Origin: Fimbriimonadaceae bacterium
Lineage (GTDB): Bacteria > Armatimonadota > Fimbriimonadia > Fimbriimonadales > Fimbriimonadaceae
DNA: 11,599 bases
NCBI GenBank assembly: GCA_014380605.1
Contig: JACMJO010000338.1
Location: 1-11,599, forward strand
Direction: 5' to 3'
Shown here: positions 1 to 6,796 of the stretch, piece by piece
How positions within the stretch are numbered: the first letter of the stretch is position 1
Layout: the number at the start of each line of letters is the position of its first letter
Position numbers and translations under genes: made by a program
Notes under the pieces: generated by a model
Database searches by the model: none
Seen by the model: only the letters and a program-made list of their open reading frames with translations
Told to the model about the DNA's origin: nothing

Positions 1-333
1 CGCATCGCGCTTAACCTCGCCAGAGACCGAATGAGGCAAACCGTGACCACTCCCGCGAGATTGAGCGATGCGGAATGGCCGGATTCACTCAACCACGTCG
101 AAGCAACGGAACGGCACGGGGAGCAGTTCGAAATTCTGATCGATGCTATTCGCTCCGGATTCGAGCGACTCTCACCGGACGAGCGCGAAATTTTGACACT
201 CTACTACCTCGACGATTGGGATTACGCAGACATTTGCCAGGCACTGGGAGTCAGTTACGACGTGTTGCGAACGCGACTCGTACGCGCCCGCAAGCGCCTT
301 CGAGAAATTGTGGGAAGCACAGATGAAGAATGA
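1..333 (+). CDS. ECF-type RNA polymerase sigma factor, 3' part (5' end outside window)
   Basis: The reading frame is open from base 1, so the gene begins upstream and only about 110 C-terminal residues are visible. The first residues, RIALNLARDRMR, resemble the end of sigma region 2 (the -10 recognition helix) of ECF sigma factors. After a variable linker comes a typical region 4, from LSPDEREILTLYYLDDWDYA to the end. It contains a helix-turn-helix (DICQALGVSYDVLRTRLVRA) that would contact the -35 element. The internal ATG at base 31 is therefore not the real start. The product should direct RNA polymerase to a small regulon, probably including its own operon. The next gene overlaps its stop by 11 bases and is placed like an anti-sigma factor. 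Family assignment is firm; the ECF subgroup and the signal cannot be read from this fragment. Confidence 0.88.
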   Translation, partial: RIALNLARDRMRQTVTTPARLSDAEWPDSLNHVEATERHGEQFEILIDAIRSGFERLSPDEREILTLYYLDDWDYADICQALGVSYDVLRTRLVRARKRLREIVGSTDEE

Positions 334-631
334 CGATTTCGATAAAATAGCTCGCGAGTCGCTGGGCTTCGACCCAGGTGGACCAAGCGAAAGAGTTTGG
401 CGAAGGATCGAAACCAGACGACGGAGCGATCGCGTGCCAAGCCCGCGTGAAATCCTGATTTCCGGCTTGGCAAGCGCCGCCGTGCTTCTCATCGCTTGGG
501 TGGTATCGAGTGGATCGGCCGGGAGTACTCCGTTATCAGAATATTCAGAGACCAACTCGGCATTCCAGACAGCGGTCCGCGACGATACGAGACTTACACT
601 TGCTGCAATCACCAAGATCGAAGGGATGTGA
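323..631 (+). CDS. Small single-pass membrane protein, putative anti-sigma factor
   Basis: A 102-residue protein whose ATG overlaps the end of the sigma-factor gene, so translation is probably coupled. A GGGAAG at 312-317 sits five bases before this ATG; a TTG at 308 in the same frame is possible but less likely. Residues 1-42 are charged and would be cytoplasmic, with a helix rich in Arg (SERVWRRIETRRR). Residues 43-62 form one hydrophobic membrane segment (ILISGLASAAVLLIAWVV), and about 40 residues follow on the outside. Gene order, overlap and topology fit an anti-sigma factor that holds the upstream sigma factor at the membrane. The zinc-binding HxxxCxxC motif of ZAS anti-sigma factors is absent and I recognise no family. 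The anti-sigma role is therefore inferred from position and shape only. Confidence 0.6.
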   Translation: MKNDDFDKIARESLGFDPGGPSERVWRRIETRRRSDRVPSPREILISGLASAAVLLIAWVVSSGSAGSTPLSEYSETNSAFQTAVRDDTRLTLAAITKIEGM

Positions 632-693
632 GGTCCCGGTTGCCTGTTCCCGCAAAGGGAAAACGCCCGTCATTGAACCTGTTGGAGAATCTC

Positions 694-2229
694 ATGCCCG
701 CAATTGCCGCCCTTTTTCTGATGCTATCGATTCCACTGATGGGTTGCAACGGCCAATCTGTCAAAAGCTCTGATCAAGAACGCCAGACGTCCCTAGGGGC
801 TGCCACCGGAACCCGATATCTCGCCTTTCAGATGTTTACGTACAGTCCTAATCCGAAGTCTGCTTCCATGGGTGAAGGATCGAACCACGAATCGGCTGGA
901 TTCCCGGACAAGGCGGCTCTTGGCGCCTTTATTGACGACATCAAGAGCCGGATCGGTGCTACTGGCGACAAAAAGACACGCCTAGCAGTGATGCTTGGCC
1001 CGCTAAGCTTTGACCATTCCGACGCGGAGGTCACAAGGTTCATAAAGCTTGGATTTGAGCTGGCAGTCGAAAAGAAGGTAGCCGTCGGGTTCCACATCGA
1101 CGACTCCATGTTCTGGGGTAAGCGAAAAGACCTGTGGAGCGATCCAAAGAATGTGGAGGCATTTGACTGGGACGGAGAGCCATCCACTGGCCGAAGACTA
1201 GACTGGGGAAAGGAGCCGTCAAAAGCCCCGCCACAGATGTGCTTCAACAGCAAGGTCATTGTGCGGGAGGTGCAACTGCGATCCACACTCTTGGGCAAGG
1301 CGATCCAGACGGAGGTGAGCAAGTTGCAGAACCTAAAGATGCCGGACCTGTTCGCAGGTGTGATCGCCGGGTGGGAAACTATGATCGGGCAGGACTTCAA
1401 GACGGGTAAGTATCTAGGCTACCGAGCCTTGCTCAATCGCGGCTTCACTCGGCAGAATCCGCCTAAGGACATGGATCTGGAGCGACAAAAAGTTGTTCAG
1501 GAGTTCATTGGGCTCTGGACGACAGGACTCGCAGACGCAGGCGTTTCGCCCCAAAAGATCTACTCCCACACCGCCTTCCTTTCACGCCGGGCTTTCGGTC
1601 TTGGCGACGATAAAGAGATCACATACATGAAGCCTGAGAAGGAAGTGTCGTACTCACAGCACAATCACTTCGCTCCGCCGTCCGTGGCCTTCGGGAAAAA
1701 CCATCGGCCGGGTTTTTCAACCTACCCTCAGCCAGGTCTGTACGACGACATCTATGCAGAACTCGCCAAGCACAAGCAGGTGGGCTGGGCGTCGAGTGAA
1801 GGAACCAACATGCAGCCCGAGAGCGGACCTGGACAAACGGGCATGAACATGGAAACCTACTTGGCGAAGATGTTCAATCATGGGGCCACTCTGGTTACGA
1901 TCTTCTCTTGGGGCATCGGTGGCGAGGCAAATAAGAACATGGGATTCCGCGTGGTTACGGAGGGAGAAGAGGCCTTGCAAGCCTATCGCAAGTTTCTCAG
2001 GAGCGAAGCTCTGGTCGAGGCGAAGTCTGAAGGAATGACCTTACAGGAGCGCTTGCCTGCCAAGATACGAAAAATCCAAAGCGAACTCCCCGCGTGGATT
2101 CAGAAAACCCACAACCAAGCCCTTGTTGAGCCCTTGATGCAGAAGTTGGATGCGGCTCTGAAAGCGAAAGACTTCGAACTGGCGGAGAAAGTGGCCGACG
2201 AGATTCTGAAACTGTTGGGATCAACGTAA
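694..2229 (+). CDS. Exported lipoprotein of unrecognised family, possible TIM-barrel glycosidase
   Basis: A 511-residue protein. The ATG at 694 is chosen because GGAG (684-687) lies six bases upstream and because it gives a lipoprotein signal: a hydrophobic stretch ending in the lipobox L-M-G-C with Cys18 as lipidation site. The frame is open further upstream to 496, but that part overlaps the previous gene and destroys the signal peptide. The body has short hydrophobic segments ending in acidic or aromatic residues, as in a beta/alpha barrel: FHIDDSMFW (133-141), GVIAGWETM (222-230), GWASSEGTN (364-372) and IFSWGIG (403-409). Glu228 and Glu369 are about 140 residues apart, a spacing compatible with the paired carboxylates of retaining glycosidases. 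The last 80 or so residues are charged and helical. Fold and activity are inferences; I do not recognise a named family. It lies 62 bases after the putative anti-sigma gene and may share its transcript. Confidence 0.72.
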   Translation: MPAIAALFLMLSIPLMGCNGQSVKSSDQERQTSLGAATGTRYLAFQMFTYSPNPKSASMGEGSNHESAGFPDKAALGAFIDDIKSRIGATGDKKTRLAVMLGPLSFDHSDAEVTRFIKLGFELAVEKKVAVGFHIDDSMFWGKRKDLWSDPKNVEAFDWDGEPSTGRRLDWGKEPSKAPPQMCFNSKVIVREVQLRSTLLGKAIQTEVSKLQNLKMPDLFAGVIAGWETMIGQDFKTGKYLGYRALLNRGFTRQNPPKDMDLERQKVVQEFIGLWTTGLADAGVSPQKIYSHTAFLSRRAFGLGDDKEITYMKPEKEVSYSQHNHFAPPSVAFGKNHRPGFSTYPQPGLYDDIYAELAKHKQVGWASSEGTNMQPESGPGQTGMNMETYLAKMFNHGATLVTIFSWGIGGEANKNMGFRVVTEGEEALQAYRKFLRSEALVEAKSEGMTLQERLPAKIRKIQSELPAWIQKTHNQALVEPLMQKLDAALKAKDFELAEKVADEILKLLGST

Positions 2230-2275
2230 TTCCCGGCTCGGCAGACCAACGGGCTTCGGTTCTTGGCATACCCGA

Positions 2276-2302
2276 CCGGGGTCAGATCGATCGGGACCCC
2301 GG
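2276..2302. terminator. GC-rich inverted repeat between convergent genes, possible terminator
   Basis: CCGGGGTC (2276-2283) and GACCCCGG (2295-2302) form a perfect 8-bp stem around an 11-base loop that itself contains the palindrome GATCGATC. On the plus strand it is followed by ATTTGTT, a weak T-rich tail. It sits 46 bases after the lipoprotein stop and 56 bases from the end of the convergent hydrolase gene, where a shared terminator would be expected. The tail is poor, so intrinsic termination is only plausible. Confidence 0.4.
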
Positions 2303-2358
2303 ATTTGTTAAAGGCGTTACTGATGTTGTCATGAATAACGCTCACAGGACGAGCATGG

Positions 2359-3129
2359 CTACTTCTTCGCGGAAGCGACTCCATTCGCGGCCTTTACGAT
2401 GATTGACGCCACGGCTTTAGGATTGGACACGTAGATTGCATGACTGCCTCCGACTTCGGTCACCGTGGAACCGGCTCGCTTGGCCATGAGGCGCTGCGCT
2501 TGGATTGGGATCATCTTGTCTTCCGTCACGGCCAGGTACCAGCTAGGCTTTCCTTTCCAAGCAGGATCGGAAACCGCTCCCCCGAGGGCATCGAGACCCC
2601 AGGGCACCTGCGAATCTGCCATGAAGGCAGCGGTCGCGGGGTCCACATCAGCGGCGAAGGAAGCTGGCATTTTGGCACGGTCCAAGAAGAGGAAGCCGTC
2701 CTTGGGAGGAAGGATGGGGGGCCCGGGTGCACCAGGCGGGGGGTTGGCGATTAGGGTGTTGACCGATTCGCCTTTGTCGGGCGCAAATCCGGTTATGTAG
2801 ACTAGCCCAGTCACCTTCGGATGAGTACCCGCCTCCGTAATGACGACCCCACCGTAGGAATGGCCGACGAGAATGACCGGCCCCTTCTGTGCGTCCAAGA
2901 CGGCCCTTGTTGCGGCGACATCGCCTTCAACCGAGATGGTTGGATTCTGAACGATGCTCACGTTGTAGCCATCCTTTTTCAGGATCTTGTAGACACCCAT
3001 CCAGCCCGAGCCGTCTACAAATCCGCCATGAACCAGGACGATGCTTGGCTTGGGGTCCGGCTGATGCGGAATCTCTTTGTCAGTGGTGCTCGTTGCCAAG
3101 GCGGCGAGCATTGGTAATGTGAAGATCAT
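2359..3129 (-). CDS. Alpha/beta hydrolase (serine hydrolase/esterase-like), probably exported
   Basis: A 256-residue alpha/beta hydrolase. The oxyanion-hole motif HGG is at 34-36, the nucleophile elbow GHSYGG puts the catalytic serine at Ser91, Asp204 lies in TEDKMIP, and His230 lies in GGSHAIY. All triad members are in the usual order and spacing. A proline-rich stretch near 129-142 lies in the cap region. The ATG at 3129 is chosen because AGGAG is eight bases upstream; the frame stays open to 3285 but would then overlap the divergent regulator. Residues 1-14 are hydrophobic but lack the usual N-terminal Lys/Arg, so export is uncertain. An alternative ATG at 3189 would place a Lys before this segment. 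The family includes esterases and non-haem haloperoxidase-like enzymes; the substrate is unknown. It is transcribed divergently from the BTAD regulator, its most likely controller. Confidence 0.87.
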   Translation of the reverse strand: MIFTLPMLAALATSTTDKEIPHQPDPKPSIVLVHGGFVDGSGWMGVYKILKKDGYNVSIVQNPTISVEGDVAATRAVLDAQKGPVILVGHSYGGVVITEAGTHPKVTGLVYITGFAPDKGESVNTLIANPPPGAPGPPILPPKDGFLFLDRAKMPASFAADVDPATAAFMADSQVPWGLDALGGAVSDPAWKGKPSWYLAVTEDKMIPIQAQRLMAKRAGSTVTEVGGSHAIYVSNPKAVASIIVKAANGVASAKK

Positions 3130-3142
3130 CTTGTTGACTCCT

Positions 3143-3165
3143 ATCGGGAGCCTCAGACTCCCGAT
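3143..3165 (-). promoter_or_regulatory. Perfect 8-bp hairpin in hydrolase leader, next to the ribosome binding site
   Basis: ATCGGGAG (3143-3150) and CTCCCGAT (3158-3165) are perfect inverted repeats around a 7-base loop. On the minus strand the stem ends directly before AGGAG and lies 13 bases before the hydrolase ATG. It could act as an RNA hairpin affecting translation start, or as a dyad operator. Which of these applies cannot be told from sequence. Confidence 0.5.
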
Positions 3166-3187
3166 GCAGCTATTGTCATCAGCCAGC

Positions 3188-3217
3188 ATTATCGAGACCG
3201 TGCCGAAAGCGATTGAA
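3188..3217 (-). promoter_or_regulatory. Weak candidate promoter for the hydrolase gene
   Basis: On the minus strand GATAAT (plus-strand 3188-3193) resembles a -10 element. TTCAAT (3212-3217) lies 18 bases upstream as a poor -35 element. A weak -35 fits a promoter that needs an activator; the first ACCGTGCCG repeat falls in the spacer and the second just upstream of the -35. Confidence 0.25.
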
Positions 3218-3227
3218 TACCGTGCCG
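3197..3227. promoter_or_regulatory. Two direct 9-bp repeats 22 bp apart, candidate regulator binding site
   Basis: ACCGTGCCG occurs at 3197-3205 and again at 3219-3227, identical and in the same orientation, with starts 22 bp apart (about two helical turns). SARP/BTAD activators of the AfsR and ActII-ORF4 type are known to bind short direct repeats spaced by about 11 or 22 bp. The site lies between the BTAD regulator and the divergent hydrolase, so it could control both. No third copy is seen at 11-bp offsets. Confidence 0.5.
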
Positions 3228-3248
3228 TGCGAGAGATGATCCGATTGG

Positions 3249-3254
3249 TAATAA
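3249..3254 (+). promoter_or_regulatory. Weak candidate -10 element for the BTAD regulator gene
   Basis: TAATAA lies in an AT-rich patch (TAATAAAAT) 18 bases before the regulator ATG. No good -35 is found 17 bases upstream, where the end of the second ACCGTGCCG repeat lies. If real, the leader would be very short. Confidence 0.2.
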
Positions 3255-3272
3255 AATCTAAGGTGAAAGTCC

Positions 3273-6200
3273 ATGAGCGATCCATTGCACATCAGCTTTT
3301 TCGGGCCTATTCAGGTGCAGGTTGACGGCGCTCCTTTGCCGCAGTTACGGTCAAGGAAGGCGCTCTTGCTTCTATCGCTCCTCGTCCTTCGAAACGGCAA
3401 GCCAGCAGCCAGGGGGTGGCTCGCCAACACACTCTGGCCGGACGTCGATCTGTCGACAGCGCTATCAAGCCTGCGACCAGTCGTAAGCGAGTTGAGAAAA
3501 GCCTTAGGACCGGCGGGTTGTCGCCTCCAGTCAGCGGACCGCAATTCCATTGCCTTTGATGTAGAGGGACTGGAGGTCGATGTCCTTGCGTTTGACGAGG
3601 CAGTGAAAGCAGGCGATCTGGAGTCGGCGATCGAGAAATACTCCGGACCGCTCTTAGAAGGGTGCGAAGAAGATTGGGCATTCCAAGAGCGCCGCATCCG
3701 TCAGGAAGCATTCCTTTCATCCCTTAACACACTTGCGGACATAGCGATCAAAGAGGTGAACCCCGAGAGAGCAGTTTCGATGTACGGGCGCTCGATTAGT
3801 GCCGACCCATTTCGAGACTCCGCGCGCCGCGGCCTGATGAAGGCCCATGCAGCTTCAGGAAGTATCAACGCAGCTCTGCAAGAGTATCGCGAGTACGCAC
3901 ATCTCCTAAGCCGCGAGCTTGGATCGGCCCCGGAAGAGGAGACGACCGACTTGTACGATCGTTTGCGAAGGGAAACACGAAAGCCCAAGCATGTTTCAAC
4001 CGCCGATCAAACTCCGCCGTCGAAGAACCTGCCTAACAACCTTCCATTCCGGATTAATGGGCTGATCGGTCGAGAGGATGAGCAGATTGACGTAGCGGGC
4101 CTACTCCGCAAGCATCGGCTCGTCACCCTTACTGGCATAGGCGGCATCGGCAAAACCGAACTTGCCCTGACGGTGGCAATGAACGTACAACGAGCGTTTC
4201 CAGACGGCGTTTGGTTCCTCGCCCTTGAGTTTCTGACGGACGAGACTAACCTGTCATGGGAACTTGCGGCAATATTGAAACTTAAGAGCGAGCTCAAGGA
4301 ATCCGCGCTCGATGCCATTGTCGGACGACTTCGGGGAGCTACGTCTCTCCTGATACTTGATAACTGTGAGCATCTCTTGAATGTTGCCAGCCGCTTGTCG
4401 GAAAAGCTGCTACGCAACTGCCCAGACCTTCGAATCTTGGCTACCAGTCGCGAGCCGATGGGGATCTCCGGCGAAGCAGCTTGGCTGGTTCCTCCGCTTC
4501 CTGTTCCGAACGCGTTGGCGTTGCCTGAGAGTCGGGCAACTCGTTTGAGAGTGGTGGCCGACTACGATAGTGTGCAGCTCTTTACTCAGAGAGCAAGGGC
4601 CGTGAGACCCGATTTTGAACTGACCGACGAAAACGTACTCTCCGTGGTCGAAGCTTGTGTGCGACTTGAGGGCAATCCACTTGCTATCGAGTTGGCGGCA
4701 GCTAAGGTGCGCTCAATGTCGCCTCAACGGTTGGCCGAAAGGCTACGGAGCCACCATCTTCAAACCCTCAATTCGAGAAGCGATGGTCCGGCGAAGCGCA
4801 ACCTGAGCATCCGGGCAACGCTGGATTGGTCCTATGAGTTGCTCTCAGTTGACGAACAGGTCGTATTACGCCAGCTTAGCGTCTTTTCCGGAGGCTGGTC
4901 ACACAATGCTGCCCAATACGTTTTGAGTGAAAGTGGGATCGATGGAGGTTCTATTGAGGGACTGTTGGAATCGCTCATCGACAAGTCACTTGTGGTTTTC
5001 GATTATCGTCGGGATCGATTCCGATTGCACGAGCTTGTCAGGCAGTACTCGCTAGAGAAGCTGGAGAATGTTGGCGAGGGGGCCTCGGTGCGGTCACGGC
5101 TCCGCAATTGGGTCCGACAACTAGCAGAAGAAGGAGAGCCACATTTGAAAGGGACTGACCCACGTGAATGGCTCCAGTTGACGGTCGCCGAAAATGACAA
5201 CATACGCTCCGTACTTAGCGAGTGCATTCGGAAAGGCGATCCTCAACAAATCGGTTTGCGGATTGCGGGGGCGCTCTTTCGCTTTTGGAGAATCCGAGGC
5301 GGCTACCGAGAGGCCGGGGAGTTCATTCTGCGCACCCTTGACCTCGACGCAGCGAAGCTCCCCACCGCACCCAGAGCGAAAGCACTTTATGGGCTTGCGG
5401 TCGTCGCTACCAGACAAGCCGATTACCCAATGGCAAAAGCATTCCATTCGGAGAGCCTGGAGATCTGGTCACTGCTCGGCGACCAAGCAGGTGTGGCCGA
5501 GTCCTTCGTTGGTCTAGGAGCTGTCGCCTTCTCTCAACGGGAATCCGAGGAGGCGGCAGGATTCCTCGATCAAGCACTGAGAATTTATGTCGAGCTTGGT
5601 GACCGACTCAACCAAGCACGGACTCTCGCTAAGTATGGGACGATCAGAATAGAGCAGTCCGATAACCGTTCGGCCCGGTCGATCTTTGAAGAGAGTCTTG
5701 TCGTTTCTCGGGAGTTAGGAGACGTGTCGCAGATAGCGTGGGCACTTTTCAATCTTGGCCTTCTGGCATCGGATCGGAACGATACAACGCTGGCAAGGGT
5801 GTATTTCGATGAGTGCCTCATCCGATTCGACCAACTTGGAGAACAGCGTGGTTTTGCTTGGGCTCTCAAGGAGCTTGGTGTCCTTGAACGTGAGGAGTGC
5901 GATCCCCGATCCGCGCGCGAAGTCCTTGAACAGAGTCGCGGCCTGTTCGAGGAGTTGAGGGATGGCCACGGAATGGCATGGTGCCAAGTTGACCTTGCGC
6001 TCGTCAGCCAGGATGAGGGGCAGCCACCAAAGGCCCGGGCCCTGCTTCTTGAAGTACTGGCCCAGTTCAAGGCTCTCGGGGAGAATGCAGGAATCGCCTA
6101 TGTCACATGGAGACTAGGCAACTTGGCTCGGCATGAGGGAGATTTGGATGCCGCATCGTCCCTCTGTCACGATGCGATGAAACTCGCAGTTGAATGGAGT

Positions 6201-6488
6201 CAGAAGTTGGTCACGCTACACAGCTTAGAGGAGCTGGCCATGATCGCTTTGGGTCGCGGTCATTTCGAGGAGGCAATCCGTTGTTGGGGAGCGGCATGCT
6301 TGATGAGAAAGGAGTCTGAATATTTGCTTACCAAGAATCAGAAGTCTGATTTTGAACCAAAAATCGACGCTGCGAGGTCTGCTCTTGGCGAAGACGCTTT
6401 TCAGGCAGGCATGGAGTGGTCACGCAGTTATAGTTGGCGGGAGGCCGCGGCGATTCTCGGGCGCTTCCATGGAAAGAGTCCCGTTTGA
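3273..6488 (+). CDS. AfsR-like BTAD-STAND-TPR transcriptional regulator
   Basis: A 1071-residue signal-sensing regulator. AAGGTG (3260-3265) is seven bases before the ATG. Residues about 4-95 form an OmpR-like winged helix; residues about 100-235 are a bacterial transcriptional activation (BTAD) domain, as in SARP regulators. A STAND/NB-ARC ATPase follows, with Walker A TGIGGIGKTE (287-296), Walker B LLILDN (359-364) and a sensor-type ATSREP (390-395). A winged-helix half (LSIRATLDWSYELLS onwards) comes next. Tetratricopeptide repeats run from about 700 to 1010, with recurring ALxxLGxxA and A-x-x-x-Y/F patterns. By analogy with AfsR and MalT, ligand binding to the TPR part would allow ATP-driven assembly and promoter activation. 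It is divergent from the hydrolase gene and shares a repeat-bearing intergenic region with it. Domain calls are firm; the inducer and regulon are unknown. Confidence 0.9.
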   Translation: MSDPLHISFFGPIQVQVDGAPLPQLRSRKALLLLSLLVLRNGKPAARGWLANTLWPDVDLSTALSSLRPVVSELRKALGPAGCRLQSADRNSIAFDVEGLEVDVLAFDEAVKAGDLESAIEKYSGPLLEGCEEDWAFQERRIRQEAFLSSLNTLADIAIKEVNPERAVSMYGRSISADPFRDSARRGLMKAHAASGSINAALQEYREYAHLLSRELGSAPEEETTDLYDRLRRETRKPKHVSTADQTPPSKNLPNNLPFRINGLIGREDEQIDVAGLLRKHRLVTLTGIGGIGKTELALTVAMNVQRAFPDGVWFLALEFLTDETNLSWELAAILKLKSELKESALDAIVGRLRGATSLLILDNCEHLLNVASRLSEKLLRNCPDLRILATSREPMGISGEAAWLVPPLPVPNALALPESRATRLRVVADYDSVQLFTQRARAVRPDFELTDENVLSVVEACVRLEGNPLAIELAAAKVRSMSPQRLAERLRSHHLQTLNSRSDGPAKRNLSIRATLDWSYELLSVDEQVVLRQLSVFSGGWSHNAAQYVLSESGIDGGSIEGLLESLIDKSLVVFDYRRDRFRLHELVRQYSLEKLENVGEGASVRSRLRNWVRQLAEEGEPHLKGTDPREWLQLTVAENDNIRSVLSECIRKGDPQQIGLRIAGALFRFWRIRGGYREAGEFILRTLDLDAAKLPTAPRAKALYGLAVVATRQADYPMAKAFHSESLEIWSLLGDQAGVAESFVGLGAVAFSQRESEEAAGFLDQALRIYVELGDRLNQARTLAKYGTIRIEQSDNRSARSIFEESLVVSRELGDVSQIAWALFNLGLLASDRNDTTLARVYFDECLIRFDQLGEQRGFAWALKELGVLEREECDPRSAREVLEQSRGLFEELRDGHGMAWCQVDLALVSQDEGQPPKARALLLEVLAQFKALGENAGIAYVTWRLGNLARHEGDLDAASSLCHDAMKLAVEWSQKLVTLHSLEELAMIALGRGHFEEAIRCWGAACLMRKESEYLLTKNQKSDFEPKIDAARSALGEDAFQAGMEWSRSYSWREAAAILGRFHGKSPV

Positions 6489-6604
6489 AGCCACGCACCT
6501 TGGCCGCCAGGCTATGGTTGACTACCCCAGCCTTCGTGAAGACGAATCGGCGGGCTCCTGGCTTGGTTGGTCGTAGCAGGATTGCGCAGGTTCAGCAGCG
6601 GGCT

Positions 6605-6622
6605 GTCAGTGGCTTCACTGAC
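6605..6622 (+). terminator. Small hairpin after the regulator gene, weak terminator candidate
   Basis: GTCAGTG (6605-6611) and CACTGAC (6616-6622) form a perfect 7-bp stem with the tetraloop GCTT. One G-U and one C-G pair could extend it in RNA. It lies about 115 bases after the regulator stop. There is no T-tract after it, so it is at best a pause or Rho-assisted end. Confidence 0.3.
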
Positions 6623-6720
6623 GGGTAAAGCATGGACTGGCGCGATAGAGAACAGACACGCGAAACTGAATGCTGGGCGAGGTGCGTCCAACTGCAGCTT
6701 CTTCCACCGTCGTTTCTAAC

Positions 6721-6761
6721 CAGGCCCGTCGAGTGGTGAACGATCACCATCTTCGGGCCTG
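6721..6761 (+). promoter_or_regulatory. 41-bp nested inverted repeat in the kinase leader
   Basis: The outer arms CAGGCCCG (6721-6728) and CGGGCCTG (6754-6761) are perfect reverse complements. Inside them TGGTGA (6734-6739) and TCACCA (6744-6749) form a second perfect stem around the loop ACGA. In RNA this gives an 8-bp stem, a small internal loop, a 6-bp stem and a tetraloop. It ends 35 bases before the kinase ATG. No T-tract follows, so a leader structure, protein-binding site or operator is as likely as a terminator. Confidence 0.5.
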
Positions 6762-6796
6762 CTGATCTGGCCAGGGGAGAGCGAAGGGATTCGGCT

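Larger units (their letters stand above)
6489..6796. other. 308-bp intergenic region with two inverted repeats
   Basis: No convincing gene is found here on either strand; the short open frames have no ribosome binding site and no protein-like composition. The region holds a small hairpin at 6605-6622 and a larger nested inverted repeat at 6721-6761, listed separately. It must also carry the promoter of the kinase operon. TTGACT at 6509-6514 has no good -10 partner, so I do not assign a promoter. Confidence 0.6.

Noticed and set aside
647..661. Small inverted repeat TTCCC-GCAAA-GGGAA before the lipoprotein gene
   Set aside because: Only 5 bp of stem and no T-tract; expected by chance at this length.
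496..693. Upstream extension of the lipoprotein reading frame
   Set aside because: It overlaps the small membrane protein gene, has no ribosome binding site, and would bury the lipoprotein signal peptide inside the protein.
828..1400. Long minus-strand open frame (190 codons)
   Set aside because: It is antisense to the lipoprotein gene, with Ser-rich low-complexity composition and no recognisable motif; a shadow frame.
2440..2800. Plus-strand open frames opposite the hydrolase
   Set aside because: The minus-strand frame has a complete catalytic triad; the plus-strand frames show no protein-like features.
5585..6070. Minus-strand open frame (161 codons) inside the regulator gene
   Set aside because: Arg/Ser-rich composition typical of an antisense shadow; the plus-strand frame encodes clear TPR motifs.
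6509..6514. TTGACT as a -35 element for the kinase operon
   Set aside because: No acceptable -10 hexamer at 16-18 bp downstream.
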